From contig NC_081844.1 of the NCBI RefSeq assembly GCF_963259705.1, forward strand, positions 41,605,341 through 41,669,340: a stretch of 64,000 bases of DNA. The letters are read 5' to 3'. This DNA comes from Myotis daubentonii. Its lineage: Eukaryota; Chordata; Mammalia; Chiroptera; Vespertilionidae. The translations under genes were made by a program, and so were the position numbers. The notes under the pieces are model-generated. The model had not been told where the DNA came from, did not search any database, and saw nothing but the letters and a program-made list of their open reading frames with translations. Below, in pieces: positions 22,300 to 33,922 of the stretch (within the stretch, counting starts at the first letter, position 1; each line of letters begins with the position of its first letter).

Positions 22300-22600
22300 T
22301 TCATTTCTTCAGCCATTCATGTAACAGGTATTTATTGAGTATAGACTATATGTCTAGGACTACATTTGGTGACAGAAATTCAGAAATGAGAAGGTTAAAT
22401 ATCCAGTTGAGTGATCCTGTTCACCATTTTCTCCAATTAGTACAGTTTATATGACATCAATTTTATAGTAAAGAGTGAATGGACACAGAGAATCTAGGTA
22501 AATTGCCAAAAGTCATGTGGCCAATAAATGCTGGAGCTGGGATGCATACCCAGACAGTCTGAATCCAGAATCCAAACTATTCCTCATTCGTAATTCTATG
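22300..22600 (-). mobile_element. Ancient interspersed repeat / MIR fragment
   Basis: Contains tatttattgagtatagacta, attgccaaaagtcatgtggc and gctggagctgggatgcatac, phrases of old mammalian repeats including MIR. Confidence 0.5.
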
Positions 22601-23452
22601 GTACCTCTCCAACCACTGTTCAGTTATTTACATGTTTCAAAGTATAGTTTACCTGTAAGATCTGTTAGAAACCAAATATCATGTAAAGTTCTAAAGGAAT
22701 ATTCTGGTTATTCTGGTGACATTTATTGTATATAGATAAATATCATCTGAGATCTGATTCCTTTATTAAAGACACTATTCATGAATAACTTGAAAATTAG
22801 CTCTTGCTGCTGCTGGAAGATGAAATCTTGGAATATTCACTCACTTCTCTGGCAGAGGTAACTCCTCCAGAGTTTTAATGCCCTGATATAGAAAGTCTGC
22901 ACTTGCATTTGGTTATTGCTTGAAGTACTAAACTCAAGGGCTCCGATTCTTATTTCTGTGCCATCTTCTGAATGCTTAAAATTGGACAATGAGGGAGGAC
23001 TGTGCAATTCTCCTGGATTGTGGTACAAAAGAATGATCAAGTTAACCTCCTGTCCTCTGTTACTCTGTGAGAGCTGTCTGATCTTAAAAAACAACAACAC
23101 AACAAAACAAAACAAAAGCAGTACATCATCCCTGGAATGGGGTATGTTAGGTTGGAGAAAACTGACCTGGTAAAGCAGGAGATACAATTGTATTTTGTCA
23201 GATATGGTGGACTTATGGCACAGTAACTCTGCCCTCACTTCTAACTCTATAGTTTATCAAAGCATACTTTCAGAAGGAAAAATAATCCACTCAAACTTAG
23301 GAAATGAACTATTGACAAAGTAGATATATAGGGTACCAATTAGGAAGTATACTTTCTAAAATATAAAAAAGGATCGATTGGGTAATGGATTATTCTTATT
23401 TGTTTTTTAACATATACAGTATTGGTGTATTAAAATTACTTTTTAAAGTACA
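22601..23452. other. Unique sequence, no feature seen
   Basis: The 133-codon reverse frame (22837-23238) has a polyF/L stretch made by an AAACA-rich run at 23090-23118 and no domain. I do not regard it as a gene. Confidence 0.45.
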
Positions 23453-23877
23453 TCCTATCTAATAAAGAGGGAATATGCTAATTGACCCTCACATCATCAC
23501 AAAAATGGCAGTGCCCACAGCCAATAAGGAGGGAAAATGCTAATTGACTGCCACGCTCTCAAAGATGGCTGCCCCCACAGCAACAAAATGGCCAGCAGGG
23601 AAGGGCAGTTAGGGGCGACCAGGCCAGCAGGGGAGGGCATTTGGGGGCGACTGGGCCAGCAGGGGAAGGCAGTTGGGGGCGATCGGGCTGGCAGGGGAGT
23701 GGTTAGGGGTGATCAGGCTGGCAGGCAGAAGTGATTAGGGGCAATCAGGCAGGCGAGCGGTTGGGAGCCAGTAGTCCTGGATTGTCGGACATCCCCTGAG
23801 GGGTCCCAGATTGGAGAGGGTGCAGCCTAGGCTGAGGGACAACCCCAGTGCATGAATTTTGTACAGCGGGCCTCTAG
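23453..23877 (+). mobile_element. Non-autonomous HeliBat-type Helitron (425 bp)
   Basis: Starts TCCTATCTAATAAAGAGG after A and ends CGGGCCTCTAG before T. The hairpin is partly decayed (GTGCATGAATTTTGTACA). The interior resembles that of 19234-19731 (AGGCCAGCAGGGGAGGGC). Its 3' terminus is the target of the next element. Confidence 0.9.
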
Positions 23878-23879
23878 TA

Positions 23880-24083
23880 CAGGGGTCCTCAAACTTTTTA
23901 AACATGGGGCCAGTTCACTGTCCCTCAGACCATTGGAGGGCTGGACTATAGTTTAAAAAAAAACTATGAACAAATTCCTATGCACACTGCACATATCTTA
24001 TTTTGAAGTAAAAAAACAAAATGGGAACAAATACAATATTTGTATTTGCATGTGGCCCATGGGCCATAGTTTGAGGACCCCTG
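23880..24083 (+). mobile_element. hAT MITE (204 bp) with a perfect 8-bp target duplication
   Basis: Terminal inverted repeats CAGGGGTCCTCAAACT and AGTTTGAGGACCCCTG are perfect. CTCTAGTA is duplicated at 23872-23879 and 24084-24091. The duplicated target includes the terminal CTAG of the preceding Helitron. A related copy is at 48902-49095. Confidence 0.95.
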
Positions 24084-24179
24084 CTCTAGTATATAATATA
24101 CGCACACAATAAGTTATAAGTTATCTATAATTTTGGTAGATTTTTTCTGTTATGGTAATTTTCTATTTTCTACATGTCC

Positions 24180-24865
24180 AAAACTGTTTTCAAATCATGA
24201 CCCTATGATTCCACTTCTGGAAATATATCCAAAGAAAACCAAAACACTAATTCAAAAGAACATATGCACCACTATGTTCATTGCACTGTTATTTACAATA
24301 GCCAAGATTTAAAAGTAGCCCAAGTGTCCATCAGTAGATGAGTGGATAAAAAAAGCTGTGGTACACAATGCAATACAACTCAGTCATAAAAAAGAAGGAA
24401 ATCTTACCTTTGTAACAGTGTGAATGGACTTAGATAGTATCATGCTAAGTAAAATAAGTCAGAGAAAGACAAGTACTATATGATTTTACTTATATGTGGG
24501 ATCTAATGAACAAAATCAGCTAACAAACAAAATAGAAACAGACTCATAGATACAGAGAAAGACTGACAACTGTGAGAGTGGAAGGGTATTGGGGGACTGG
24601 GTGAAAAAAGTGAAGTGATTAAGAAAATTTTAAAAAAACAACAACCCACAGACAATGGTATGGTGATTACCAGAGGGAAAGGGGTGGCGGAAGGTAGAAG
24701 AGATTAAAGGGGAGATAAATGGAAATGGAAAGAAACTTGACTTGGGGAGGTGAAACACACAATAAGATATACAGAGGATGTATTATAGAATTGTACACAT
24801 GAAACCAATATAATTTTATTAACCAATGTCAACCCAATAAATTCAATTTAAAAAAGTTATGTAAT
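24180..24865 (+). mobile_element. L1 3' end (ORF2 C-terminus plus 3' UTR), decayed
   Basis: Contains gattccacttctggaaatat, ggatggacttagatagt-type and gctaagtaaaataagtcaga phrases, which correspond to the last part of L1 ORF2, then a 3' UTR (gagggaaaggggtggcggaa) and an A-rich end. Stops and frameshifts break the frame, so it is a dead 5'-truncated copy. Confidence 0.88.
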
Positions 24866-25382
24866 AGAAATATTTTCTAATGGTTTTTAAATTCCTGCAT
24901 TATTCTCTAAAATAGGAGCTTCTATGTTATGAGAAATTTGGGAAGAAACATCCTACTGTGCCTTCTACTCAACTCATTGGTTCTTCCACATGGAGTCATT
25001 TGCCTGCTTAATGATGCTGTAAACCTCTGTTATCCTTTGGTCTCCATTTCTTTATTGATTTAATTTCTAGCATGTAATGGTTCCTGCATATAGCAGGGCT
25101 ATTTTTCCCTTCTGAACTTCGCATGCCATGAAATGTGGCGCTGCCTATGAGCAATTGGCTTGATATATGCCTTCTATTTGTAACACACTAGATTTGCACT
25201 TGAAAATTCCAAGGTCTTGTCTTGGAATAAATCAGGAAGGAGAGGGAGATATGATGAGCTTCCCAACTATAAAAAAATATAAAACATTCTTTAATTGGTC
25301 AATAGCACTGACCTCTTGCAAAGATATATAGTATGAACACAGTGAGCCATGGAATTCCATATGCATTCAATTTATAAGTTTA
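24866..25382. other. Unique sequence, no feature seen
   Basis: Nothing recognised. Confidence 0.45.
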
Positions 25383-25549
25383 CTAGAGGCCCGGTGCACA
25401 AAAATTTGTGCACTCGGGGGGAAGGGGGGGTCCCGCAGCCTGGCCTGTGCCCTCTTGCAGTCTGAGACCCCTCGGGAGATAACGCCCTGCTGGCTTAGGC
25501 CTGCTCCCAGGTGGCAGAGGGCAGGCCCAATCCCTAGGTGCAGCCCCTG

Positions 25550-26290
25550 GTCAGGATCACAGCAGGGCTGATTGGGGTATTGGGGCGCCACCCCCTGTCA
25601 TACACAGAGCAGGGCGGATCAGGAGGTTGCGATGCCACCCCCAGTCACACTCAGGGTAGGGCTGATTGGGGGGTTGGGGCACCGCCCCCTGTCACACTCA
25701 AGGCAGGGTCGATGGGGAGGTTGCGGCGCCACCCCTTCATGCACAGAGCAGGGCCAATCCAGAGGTTGGGGTGCTGCCCCCTGTCACACACAGAGCAGGG
25801 CCCATCAGGGGGGTTGCGGCTCCTTACCCTGTCATGCATGGAGCAGGGTCGATCAGGGGGTTGGGGAGCTCCCCCCTGTCACGCACAGAGCAGGGCCCAT
25901 CATGGGGTTGAGGAGCTCCCCCCTGTTGCTCAGAGAGTAGAGCCGATAGGGGAGTTGGGTCGCCGCCCCGTCACACACAGAGCAGGGTGGATCAGGAGGT
26001 TGGGACACCGCCACTGTCACATTCAGGGCAGGGCCGATGGGGAGGTTATGGCTCTACCCCATCACACACAGAGCAGGGCCCGTGGGGGGTTTGGGGCGCC
26101 GCACCCGGTCACACACAGAGCCGCAGGGTGATCAGATTTTGGGGACCTCCCCCCTATCAGGCACAGAGCAGGGCTGATCAGGAGGTTGGGGCATCTTCCC
26201 CTGTCACAAACAGATCAGGGCGGATAGGGAGGTTGTGGCCCCGCCCCCTGTCACACACAGAGCTGCAGGGCAATCAGGGGGTATGGGCGC
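25550..26290. repeat. Minisatellite with a unit of about 46 bp in composite Helitron copy 3
   Basis: About fifteen units with CACACAGAGCAGGGC, CGATCAGGGGGTTGGGG and a CGCCCCCTGTCA block. It is homologous to 3650-4190. Confidence 0.85.
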
Positions 26291-26404
26291 TGCCCCCGTC
26301 ACGCTGACCCTGGTGCCGGGAGGCATATTACCCTTTTACTATATAGGGTAGAGGCCTGGTGCATGGGTGGGGTTGGCTGGTTTGCCCTGAAGGGTGTCCT
26401 GGAT

Positions 26405-26715
26405 CAGGGTGGTGGTCCCCACTGGGGTGCCTGACCAGCCTGGGTGAGGGGATGATAGCTACTTGCAGCTGGTCACATACCCTTCAGGGTGGGGGTCCCC
26501 ACTGGGGTGCTTGGCCAGCCTGGGTGAGGGGATGATGGCTGTTTACAGCTGGTCACACACCCTTCAGGGTGGGGGTCCCCACTGGGCTTCCTGGCCAGCC
26601 TGGGCGAGGGGCTGAGGGCTGTTTGCAGCTGGTCACACACCCTTCAGGGTGGGGGTCCCCACTGGGGTGCCTCGCCAGTCTGGGTGAGGGGCTGGGGGCT
26701 GTTTTCAGGCTGGCG
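26405..26715. repeat. Minisatellite with a unit of about 78 bp, four units, in composite Helitron copy 3
   Basis: Units carry CACACACCCTTCAGGGTGGG, GGTCCCCACTGGGGTGCC and AGCCTGGGTGAGGGGATG. It is homologous to 12105-12505. Confidence 0.85.
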
Positions 26716-27199
26716 GGTGACGAAAACTCCCAACTGCTCCTTTTTTTCTTTTTCTTTTCTAATTCTGGGCCAGCTTTAGCTCTGAGGCTCCAGCTCTTAG
26801 GCCTCCACTGCTGAAAGTACGTATCTGGTTTGTTTTGGTTCTAAACAATGTATAACTCCAGCTCTGAGATCCCAGCTCGCTGAAAGCTGGATTCTGGTTT
26901 TTTTTTAGCTTCTATATTTGTTAAAATGTTTCAAACTGCAGGCTCAGAGGCCTGCAAGGCAGGCGGGGAACGTTAGAGTCCTCCGTCACTGAAGCAAGCA
27001 AGCCTCATGTTAGTTTCAAGCTGCCTGGCTGGCCGCCATGTTGGCTGACAGTTAATTTGCATATCTCACTGATTAGCCAATGGGAAGGGTAGCAGTCGTA
27101 CGCCAATTACCATGTTTCTCTTTTATTAGATAGGATGGCACCAGCAAAGCAGAGAAACACAAAAAGGAGAACAATAATTAAGCAAAACAGAGGTGAAGA

Positions 27200-27365
27200 A
27201 AAATTTTAACTAAATTTATTATGATAACATTGGTTAAGAAAATTATATAGGTTTCAAGTGTGCAATTCTATGATACATTATCTGTATATTTCATTGTGTG
27301 TCTTACCCCCCCCAAAGTCAAATCTTCCGTCATCATATATTTGACTCTCTTTACCCTTTAAAAAT
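27200..27365 (-). mobile_element. Old L1 fragment
   Basis: Phrases taggtttcaagtgtgcaatt, ctatgatacattatctgtat and ccaaagtcaaatcttccgtc parallel 58805-58935 and antisense L1. Confidence 0.5.
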
Positions 27366-28204
27366 AGAATGACCCCATCTTCATTTTAACTTGAATGGAA
27401 TTGTTCAGTCCTTTTGAAACTAACCATTTACTTTCAAATGTAGTATATTTTAAGTTGTAAATACACAGTAGAGGTACCTAATTTAAAAATGAATTTGGGA
27501 ACATCAGGCTCTTGCTTTAATTTCCCTCCTTTTCCTCTTCATTTCCTTAGGAGTACTTTCCCCTCATCTTATTTTTAATCTTGTGTTTGAATTATAGTGG
27601 GACCAAAGTCAGTGAGTACCTCTCTGGAAGTTGCAGGGCAGCACCAGGTGAGCAGGGCAACACATCAGTCCTCTGCCTGCCTTTGTGTAAATGATGATTG
27701 CTCCCTTGAAAAGAGATATGCGGTTGTGGAGGAGAGAAGTTAAACAGAATGAGGGATAGAAAGCAGTAAAGAAGCTGGTCAGGTAGGTGAAACTCTTTAA
27801 ATATTTTATAAAAATTACTCCTCTTTATCCTATGTTGCCTTTTCTCAGATGCTACTTACTATTTTTAATATAAACCTGGGGCTATTGAGCACTCTTTTTA
27901 ATGTCCATCACCTTATGTTTACAAACATACATTCACATATGATTTCTTACTTGCCTATTTTTTTCCCAGAAGATCAAACTGAGTCTGATCTCTCTAATAC
28001 TTACCCTTCCATGCATTTTCTTCCCCATCACATTAGAAAAAAATCCAAATATTACCTAACAATGTTTCTGATTCATTTTCTTAAAGATATATATAATATC
28101 ATATACTATAATATTACATATATTATATAATATATAATAATTTTTATATTTCATTATAGCATTACATTATTATATTATACATAATATAATTATATTAAAT
28201 TATA
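27366..28204. other. AT-rich unique sequence with a TA-rich tract
   Basis: 28085-28205 is nearly pure A/T. Nothing else is recognised. Confidence 0.45.
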
Positions 28205-28206
28205 TA

Positions 28207-28333
28207 CAGAGTGCTCCAAAAAATGATATACACTTTAACAGCTGATAGCTCAATTGGTGTTTCTTTCTTTTGAGATTTAACCCATTGGAATTAGTAACTA
28301 TTCAAAGTGTGCATACATTTTTGGGATACCCTG
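28207..28333 (+). mobile_element. Mariner-type MITE (127 bp) flanked by TA
   Basis: Ends are CAGAGTGCTCCAAAAA and CAGGGTATCCCAAAAA (reverse of the right). TA lies on both sides (28205-28206, 28334-28335), the tc1/mariner target. The interior GCTGATAGCTCAATT is shared with 44241-44368. Confidence 0.82.
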
Positions 28334-28335
28334 TA

Positions 28336-28944
28336 TAAATATTGTGTATATGGTATATTATTATAAAAATAACTATATATTAATATAAATATATAATTTA
28401 TTATTTTATATATGTATATACTAGCAATTTAACTTTAAGATCTCATTTCATGTTCACAGTAATGGGAAGAAAAACATTCCACCCAAAACATGAAGTAATA
28501 AAATATAACAATATGACATGGCAGATAAATCTTCATATGCCAGATTTAAACTAAGGTGTAATTATCCCAAACATTATAACTATGTCAGCTTAAATTTTGT
28601 TTATGTCTTTTCCAACAGATAAACACATTCTGAATGCTAAACTCTGAAATTTGCTTTTTTTATGTCTTGCATATTCACTGTTTTAGAGGATAGTTTACTC
28701 TCTCTGCAACCTTAATTTCTGGGTATGCTACATTCCAATGAGAGATAGTTATTAAAAAACTTCTCTGAGCAGAAAATGAATCAATAAATGCTTCTAGAAG
28801 TGTGATGGATGTGATGGAATATTTAACTGATTCCTGAACATGTGAGGAAAACTGCTTGACATGGTATTTGGAACTATGCCACACATAAAGCCATATTAGC
28901 ATGAATAATCTTTTTTATTTAAGTCTATTTAATTTTATATTTGT
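28336..28944. other. AT-rich sequence, no feature seen
   Basis: Nothing recognised. Confidence 0.45.
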
Positions 28945-29155
28945 ATCTTTTTTAAAAATATATTTTTATTGTTGGCAGTATTACAGATATCTCCCATGCC
29001 CCCTCCTCCCAGCCCCTACCCGCCCCAGGTCTTCCCTACCCAATTGCCCGTGTCCATGGACTATGCACATAATTATCGAAGTTCTTTGGTTTATCTCTTC
29101 TCATCCCCCCACCCCACATCCAGATATGTCAGTTTGTTCCATGCAGCATGAATAT
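28945..29155 (-). mobile_element. L1 3' tail fragment
   Basis: The sequence tatatttttattgttggcag, tattacagatatctcccatg and caattgcccgtgtccatgga is the antisense of a bat L1 3' UTR. A related copy is at 56745. Confidence 0.65.
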
Positions 29156-29549
29156 TCTGAGAATAAAAAACATGTATCAGTTTTTCCACAACTAGGAAGT
29201 AAAGGTACAGATACACTTTGCATCACCTGTAATCACATTAATGACACATGGCTTTTCCTTTCATCCTGAAATAGACTCACTGCTTGATGATAGTTTACAT
29301 GGCCAACGATAAGTCTGATGACGGTAAAGACCAAAGGAATTAATTCAGAAGTCTTCACCCAAAGGATTTAAATAGAAATCAGAAGTCGTCATTAAATGTT
29401 TTGATAAGAAGGAATTTGGCCTCCCAGGAGGGCTAGGTTTCAACTGCAGATACACTTGGTCTAGAGGTGTTCTTGGTGAAACTATTAGGGGCATGAAGGT
29501 GAGTTCAAAATGGGAGGGTTTGGGCAATTGGATAAATAGTCACTCTAGG
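29156..29549. other. Unique sequence, no feature seen
   Basis: Nothing recognised. Confidence 0.4.
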
Positions 29550-30320
29550 CAACATTCAATGAACAAATACATATGTAGCACTTGCTATTCACTCAACAAA
29601 TCTTGAACACATATTATGTAGCAGTATTATAGGCATTGGAAATAAAACAGTGAACAAAATAGATGTGGACCTACTCTCAAGGAGCCTACTTTTTAGTAGG
29701 GGGAAGTAAGTAAACAGTATATACATAATAAAAAATGTCAGATAATGAGTACTATGCAAGTAATTAAAATAGGGTGATGAACCTTAAACCTACTGGAGAC
29801 CTACTTTAGATGTGGCAGCTTAAAAAGTATGCTAGTAGGGACAATGTCAAGAAATAAATGGTCCACTCAAACAGGGCAATTGAATTAAGAAAGATGTAGG
29901 CAGGGGTAAGAAAAACTAACAGGACTAGGTAAGTTTCTTGGGCCCAAGATCTAAGGAACCATTACTACCCCTAAATATAAAGGGACACATACATAAAGGG
30001 AAAAGTCAGAGGGCCTCAGATAATGTAGCTGTAAGAGATGAGTGACAGAGAGGATCTGAAGGACATTGGGAAAGATACCATCTGTGGATGGGCAGGGAGG
30101 TAGATAGGAGATAAATAACCCAAGATCACCCTTTTGTCATTCTCCAAAGTCTCTCATTGACCAAAAGTCAAGGGGCAAGGAATCCAATTAAAGCAATCCA
30201 CAAAGGTTAGTCTCTTAGGGACATAGCAAGGTAAAGAATGTATAGAGTGGCACATCAAAAATATGCAGCACAGAAGGCCTTTCTGAAGAGGTGACATTTA
30301 ATCTAAAACTGAATGACTAG
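29550..30320 (+). mobile_element. Fragments of an ancient mammalian interspersed repeat
   Basis: Contains gcagtattataggcattgga, aataaaacagtgaacaaaat, aaggagcctactttttagta and later ctttctgaagaggtgacatt. These phrases recur in ancient repeats of many mammals. I cannot name the family with confidence. Confidence 0.45.
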
Positions 30321-31146
30321 CAGAAAATATGGTTGTAAGGATCTGGGATTTGGAAGGTGCTGTGAATTGGTGACCCAAAAACAATCTACTTCTTGTTCTT
30401 GCTTCTATTATTACAAAAGCTAAAACGTCCAACTTTTTTCCATCTAGAGGTGTCAATGTGCCATATTTATGGTCAATTTGATGAACACGTGAGAGTGGAG
30501 TTTTCCCACCAGAATATATGGACAAATTCTTACAGGGAAGAGACTTTGGGCCCTTCCTCCTTGTTCCTGACTGTGCAGGAATGGGATGCCTGAAGGAAGA
30601 GCAGCATCTTTCTTTCATGAAGATAAAAGAGAGACACAAAACATGGTTGTGCAGAGTTGAAAGGATTTTGAATCTTTTTGGATATCACTGAGCCATCAGA
30701 TCATTTCTATATATCCTGCCCTTAAGTTTTTGTTGTGTGAGACAAATAAAGCCTTTTTTTCCTTTAAACCATTGTGATCAAAGTTTTGGTTACTCATTTT
30801 GAACAAAGTTATAACACTTATAATTATTATGATTGATGGATGGAGAAAACCTTACACTGGGAAGCAGGTAGGTTAGTTTAAGGCATAGGGGAAATGCCAG
30901 TGTCATTGGAGCATGTGTGAGGGCAGGTCTGACCTGGAGTCTTACATGCTCAGAATTGGAGTATCTCATAAATCTAGTGGGAAATCCAAAAAAGTTTTAA
31001 GCACCAAGAAACATGATTTCATATATTTTACTAAAATTCTATTCTGTGATGTGAATAATATACTATAGAAAAAAAGGAGACTTTGGGAGAACAATAAAGA
31101 GATTATTTATGAGCTTGTGTGTTATTTTAAAGGTACAAACTTCCAA
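30321..31146. other. Possible old LTR and unique sequence
   Basis: 30320-30830 has the look of an old LTR: an AATAAA at 30745, pyrimidine-rich flanks and no coding frame. No terminal TG...CA pair or target duplication was found. Confidence 0.3.
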
Positions 31147-31325
31147 CCCTATATAATAAAAGGCTAATATGAAAATTGTCCCCTTGACCGGGAGTTTGAC
31201 CAGGGGGCGGGGATGGCTGGCCAACCTCCCATGTCTCCTCCCCTAGCTGTCCAGCCCGATCATCCCAGATTGGGGCAGGCCGGCCAGACCCCACCCATGC
31301 ATGGATTCGTGCACCGGGCCTCTAG
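31147..31325 (+). mobile_element. Minimal HeliBat-type Helitron (179 bp)
   Basis: Starts CCCTATATAATAAAAGGC (the first T of the 5' TC changed to C) after A, and ends GTGCACCGGGCCTCTAG before T. Hardly more than the two termini is left, so it marks the approximate minimum for a mobile unit. Confidence 0.88.
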
Positions 31326-31329
31326 TTAC

Positions 31330-31590
31330 ACAATAAATAGATCATGGGAATGCGATGTACAGCATGGTGACTGTAGTTAATGCTGTATTGCATATTTGAA
31401 AGTTGCTAAAAAAGTAGACCTTAAAAGTTCTCATCACAAGAAAAAAACGTGTAACTGTATGGTGACAGATGTTAACTGGACTTGTTGTGATGATTATTTT
31501 GCAATATATACAAATATGGAATCAATATGTTGTATTCTTATACCTAATCTAACGTTTTATGCCATTATACCTCAGTTAAAAAAATTTAGA
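31330..31590 (+). mobile_element. Old L1 3' region fragment
   Basis: Phrases gatgtacagcatggtgactg, agttaatgctgtattgcata, ctaaaaaagtagaccttaaa and cctcagttaaaaaaattt match L1 3' sequences. Confidence 0.65.
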
Positions 31591-32639
31591 GACTATCACC
31601 ACATGTGTCACAAACTGTTCTCTGTAAAAATCCATGTTCCTTCCTTCTTCCTGGCATCACGTAGACTACATTATCCTTCCTGTCTTGCAATTACATCTTG
31701 TCATGTTAATAGAGTTTTAGGTAATATGAAGTGAGCAGGAGGAATGTATGCTCTGTCCATACCTACTCTATAGCTTCTATTGACTCTTCCCAGCATGTGT
31801 CTCACTCCATACTTATTACCACTTATGGCTACCTGGGACAACAATGTCCAAGGTATCTTGAAAGATGTGTATATTGAAGTTAACCTAAGTTAAATGAAGG
31901 CAAGTAGCGGAGCTCTCCCTGTTAACCAGGAACCAAGAAACAAGAAATAAGCAAGAAACACATTCTATTTTTGTTAAGCCATTTACATCTTGGGTTCATT
32001 TGTTAAGCTATTCTAATATACTGTCAACTAGGCATAATATTAGATATCATAGAAGCTGGTTCATGGATGAAGATGTTAATAGCATTTTGTATTGGTTGAG
32101 TTTAAACAACCTGATCAGTCTCCTGTAACTATTTGATTGTCAAGTTCAGATTTCTTCAGAAAAGTTCACTTCAATTAAAGATTTAAAAATACACATTAAA
32201 AGTTGCAAGTAGAGTACTGACAGAAGAAATGTGGAAGAGAATGTTTCAGTCCGTATTTTCTGATAATGAACATCAGGAATTAGAAGTTAGTAAATGGAAA
32301 CATGATGGTTATGCAAATTGCATTGAGTTAGCTGAGATCTAGCCCAGGCTATTTCTGTTAGTCAAACTGGCATTTTGCTTCCTCTTGTGGAAGCAAAATG
32401 TGACCATATTATTTATCTTCCAAACGGAGACACTTTTGAGAGTGAACAGAGGTTAACATTAAGTCACCAGGAAATCACACATAAATGGAGATAGTCTTGG
32501 CCAAACTGAACAATGTCCATCATAACTTAATGCAGAACCAGTAAGGACGGAGCCCTTCCTCAGCAAACCTCCCTTTTGGGTGGCTAATTTTTCTGAATCA
32601 GAGGCTGTCAGAACTGCAGCACTCAACATGAATGTTGCT
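31591..32639. other. Unique or unclassified sequence
   Basis: 31600-32020 may be an old LTR (its end, gttaagccatttacatcttg, is LTR-like), but no clear edges exist. Nothing else is recognised. Confidence 0.35.
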
Positions 32640-32870
32640 TATCCAATTTTTATTTGTTACTCTTTGTTGAGGTATGATTTGCATACATTGATATGCAGAG
32701 AGCATAAGTATAATCAGTCTTCGACAAATGCAAACACTCTTTTAACCCACACTCTATCAAGATATGGAACTTTTTCACCACCTCAGAAAACTGCCTCATG
32801 CCTCTTCTCAGTAAATCCTCCTCTCTAAGTAGCCTCTTCTCTGGAATCTATGACCAGATAAATAAGTTTG
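32640..32870 (-). mobile_element. Old L1 fragment
   Basis: The order ctttgttgaggtatgatttg, tcttcgacaaatgcaaacac, atcaagatatggaacttttt is a diverged antisense L1 3' region. Confidence 0.5.
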
Positions 32871-33673
32871 CAAATTACATGACTTCATATTAATTGTGTA
32901 ATATAGTTTTTACTTGTTTTTGTGCTTGATTTTGTTCATAGAGAAAAAAACAACTTTATTGTTTTGTATTATAATAATATGTTTCTTTTATTGCCAAAAT
33001 AGGTCTACCCAATGTTAATTTTCTCAAGGCAAATTTACTTCTTACTTATGGATTTCTTGTGCTTAAATATAATATCTCTAAAAACAAAATAAGAGATATG
33101 GAGGGGAACTATATACCAAATCCTTTTAAACTATCATTTCTCTATCTCATTTCCCCCATAAATTAGCCTCCATGAGTAATTCCTAAGTTCTGTACCACCG
33201 AGTAGAAGAGGTTCATCAGGGATAAATTTAAGCAGGGTCCAATGGTGAGTTACTACTTTTATTTAGTGACTGTTCTATGCCTTCTCAAACTCCTTTATTA
33301 CTTATTCTTTAAAAGAAACTATTGATAGATGTAGCAGAGGTAGATACAATAGTATGTTTACATTGATTTTTGTGAGGGAAGTAAGGAGCATGTTAGCAGC
33401 CTATCTCAAAGAGGCCAAATGTTTTAATATTTGAATGCTGTCATCTCATTATTGATTTAACTCTCATACTTAAATATTTTTTCTACAACAGAGGATCTGA
33501 GACTGAACATAGGCCAATGACAAATGTGTGAGTCTCCTTTTTAATGTACAAGATGTGCTGAATTAACAAGCACTTATTGGAATTGCTTTCAAATTTATTT
33601 TATTTTTAGTAGTTCTATTTAATTAAACAATAAAACAAGAAACTTAATTGAACATAAAATCTCCATGAATTCT
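32871..33673. other. AT-rich unique sequence, no feature seen
   Basis: Nothing recognised. Confidence 0.45.
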
Positions 33674-33922
33674 GCCCTACCCAGTTTGGCTCAGTAGATA
33701 GAGAGAGCATCAGCCTGCGGACCAAAAGGTCCCCAGTTCAATTCTGGTCAAGGGCATGTACCTTGGTTGCATGTTCCTCCTTGGCCCGGGCCCAGGTTGG
33801 GGAACATTTAGGAGGCAGCCAATCGATGTGTTTCTCTCACATAGATGTTTCTCTCTGTCTTTCCCTCTCTCTTCCACTCTCCCAGGAAATCAATGGAAAA
33901 ATATCCTTGGGTGAGGATTAAC
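33674..33922 (+). mobile_element. Ves-related SINE of the long type
   Basis: GCCCTACCCAGTTTGGCTCA head, CAATTCTGGTCAAGGGCATG, GGAGGCAGCCAATCGATGTG, then AATGGAAAAATATCCTTGGG and TGAGGAT at the tail. The flanks share ATGAATT. Confidence 0.87.

Larger units (their letters stand above)
25383..27135 (-). mobile_element. Composite HeliBat-type Helitron, copy 3
   Basis: The reverse strand starts TCCTATCTAATAAAAGAG (27135) and ends GGGCCTCTAG (25383), between A and T. The internal fusion lies at 26348/26349 (GCACCAGGCCTCTA joined to CCCTATATAGT, with T to C at the old 5' TC). The 3' module matches copy 1 but has more 46-bp units. The 5' module matches copies 1 and 2. Long open frames here (for example 25538-26131) are minisatellite translations. 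Confidence 0.87.

Noticed and set aside
22837..23238. 133-codon reverse open frame as a possible small gene
   Set aside because: There is no domain, no splice context and no coding signature, and the hydrophobic run comes from an AAAC-rich tract.
25538..26131. 197-codon open frame
   Set aside because: It is the translated 46-bp Helitron minisatellite, with parallel open frames in other phases.
30321..30830. Possible LTR with AATAAA
   Set aside because: No TG...CA boundaries or target duplication were found. It was kept only as an unclassified stretch.
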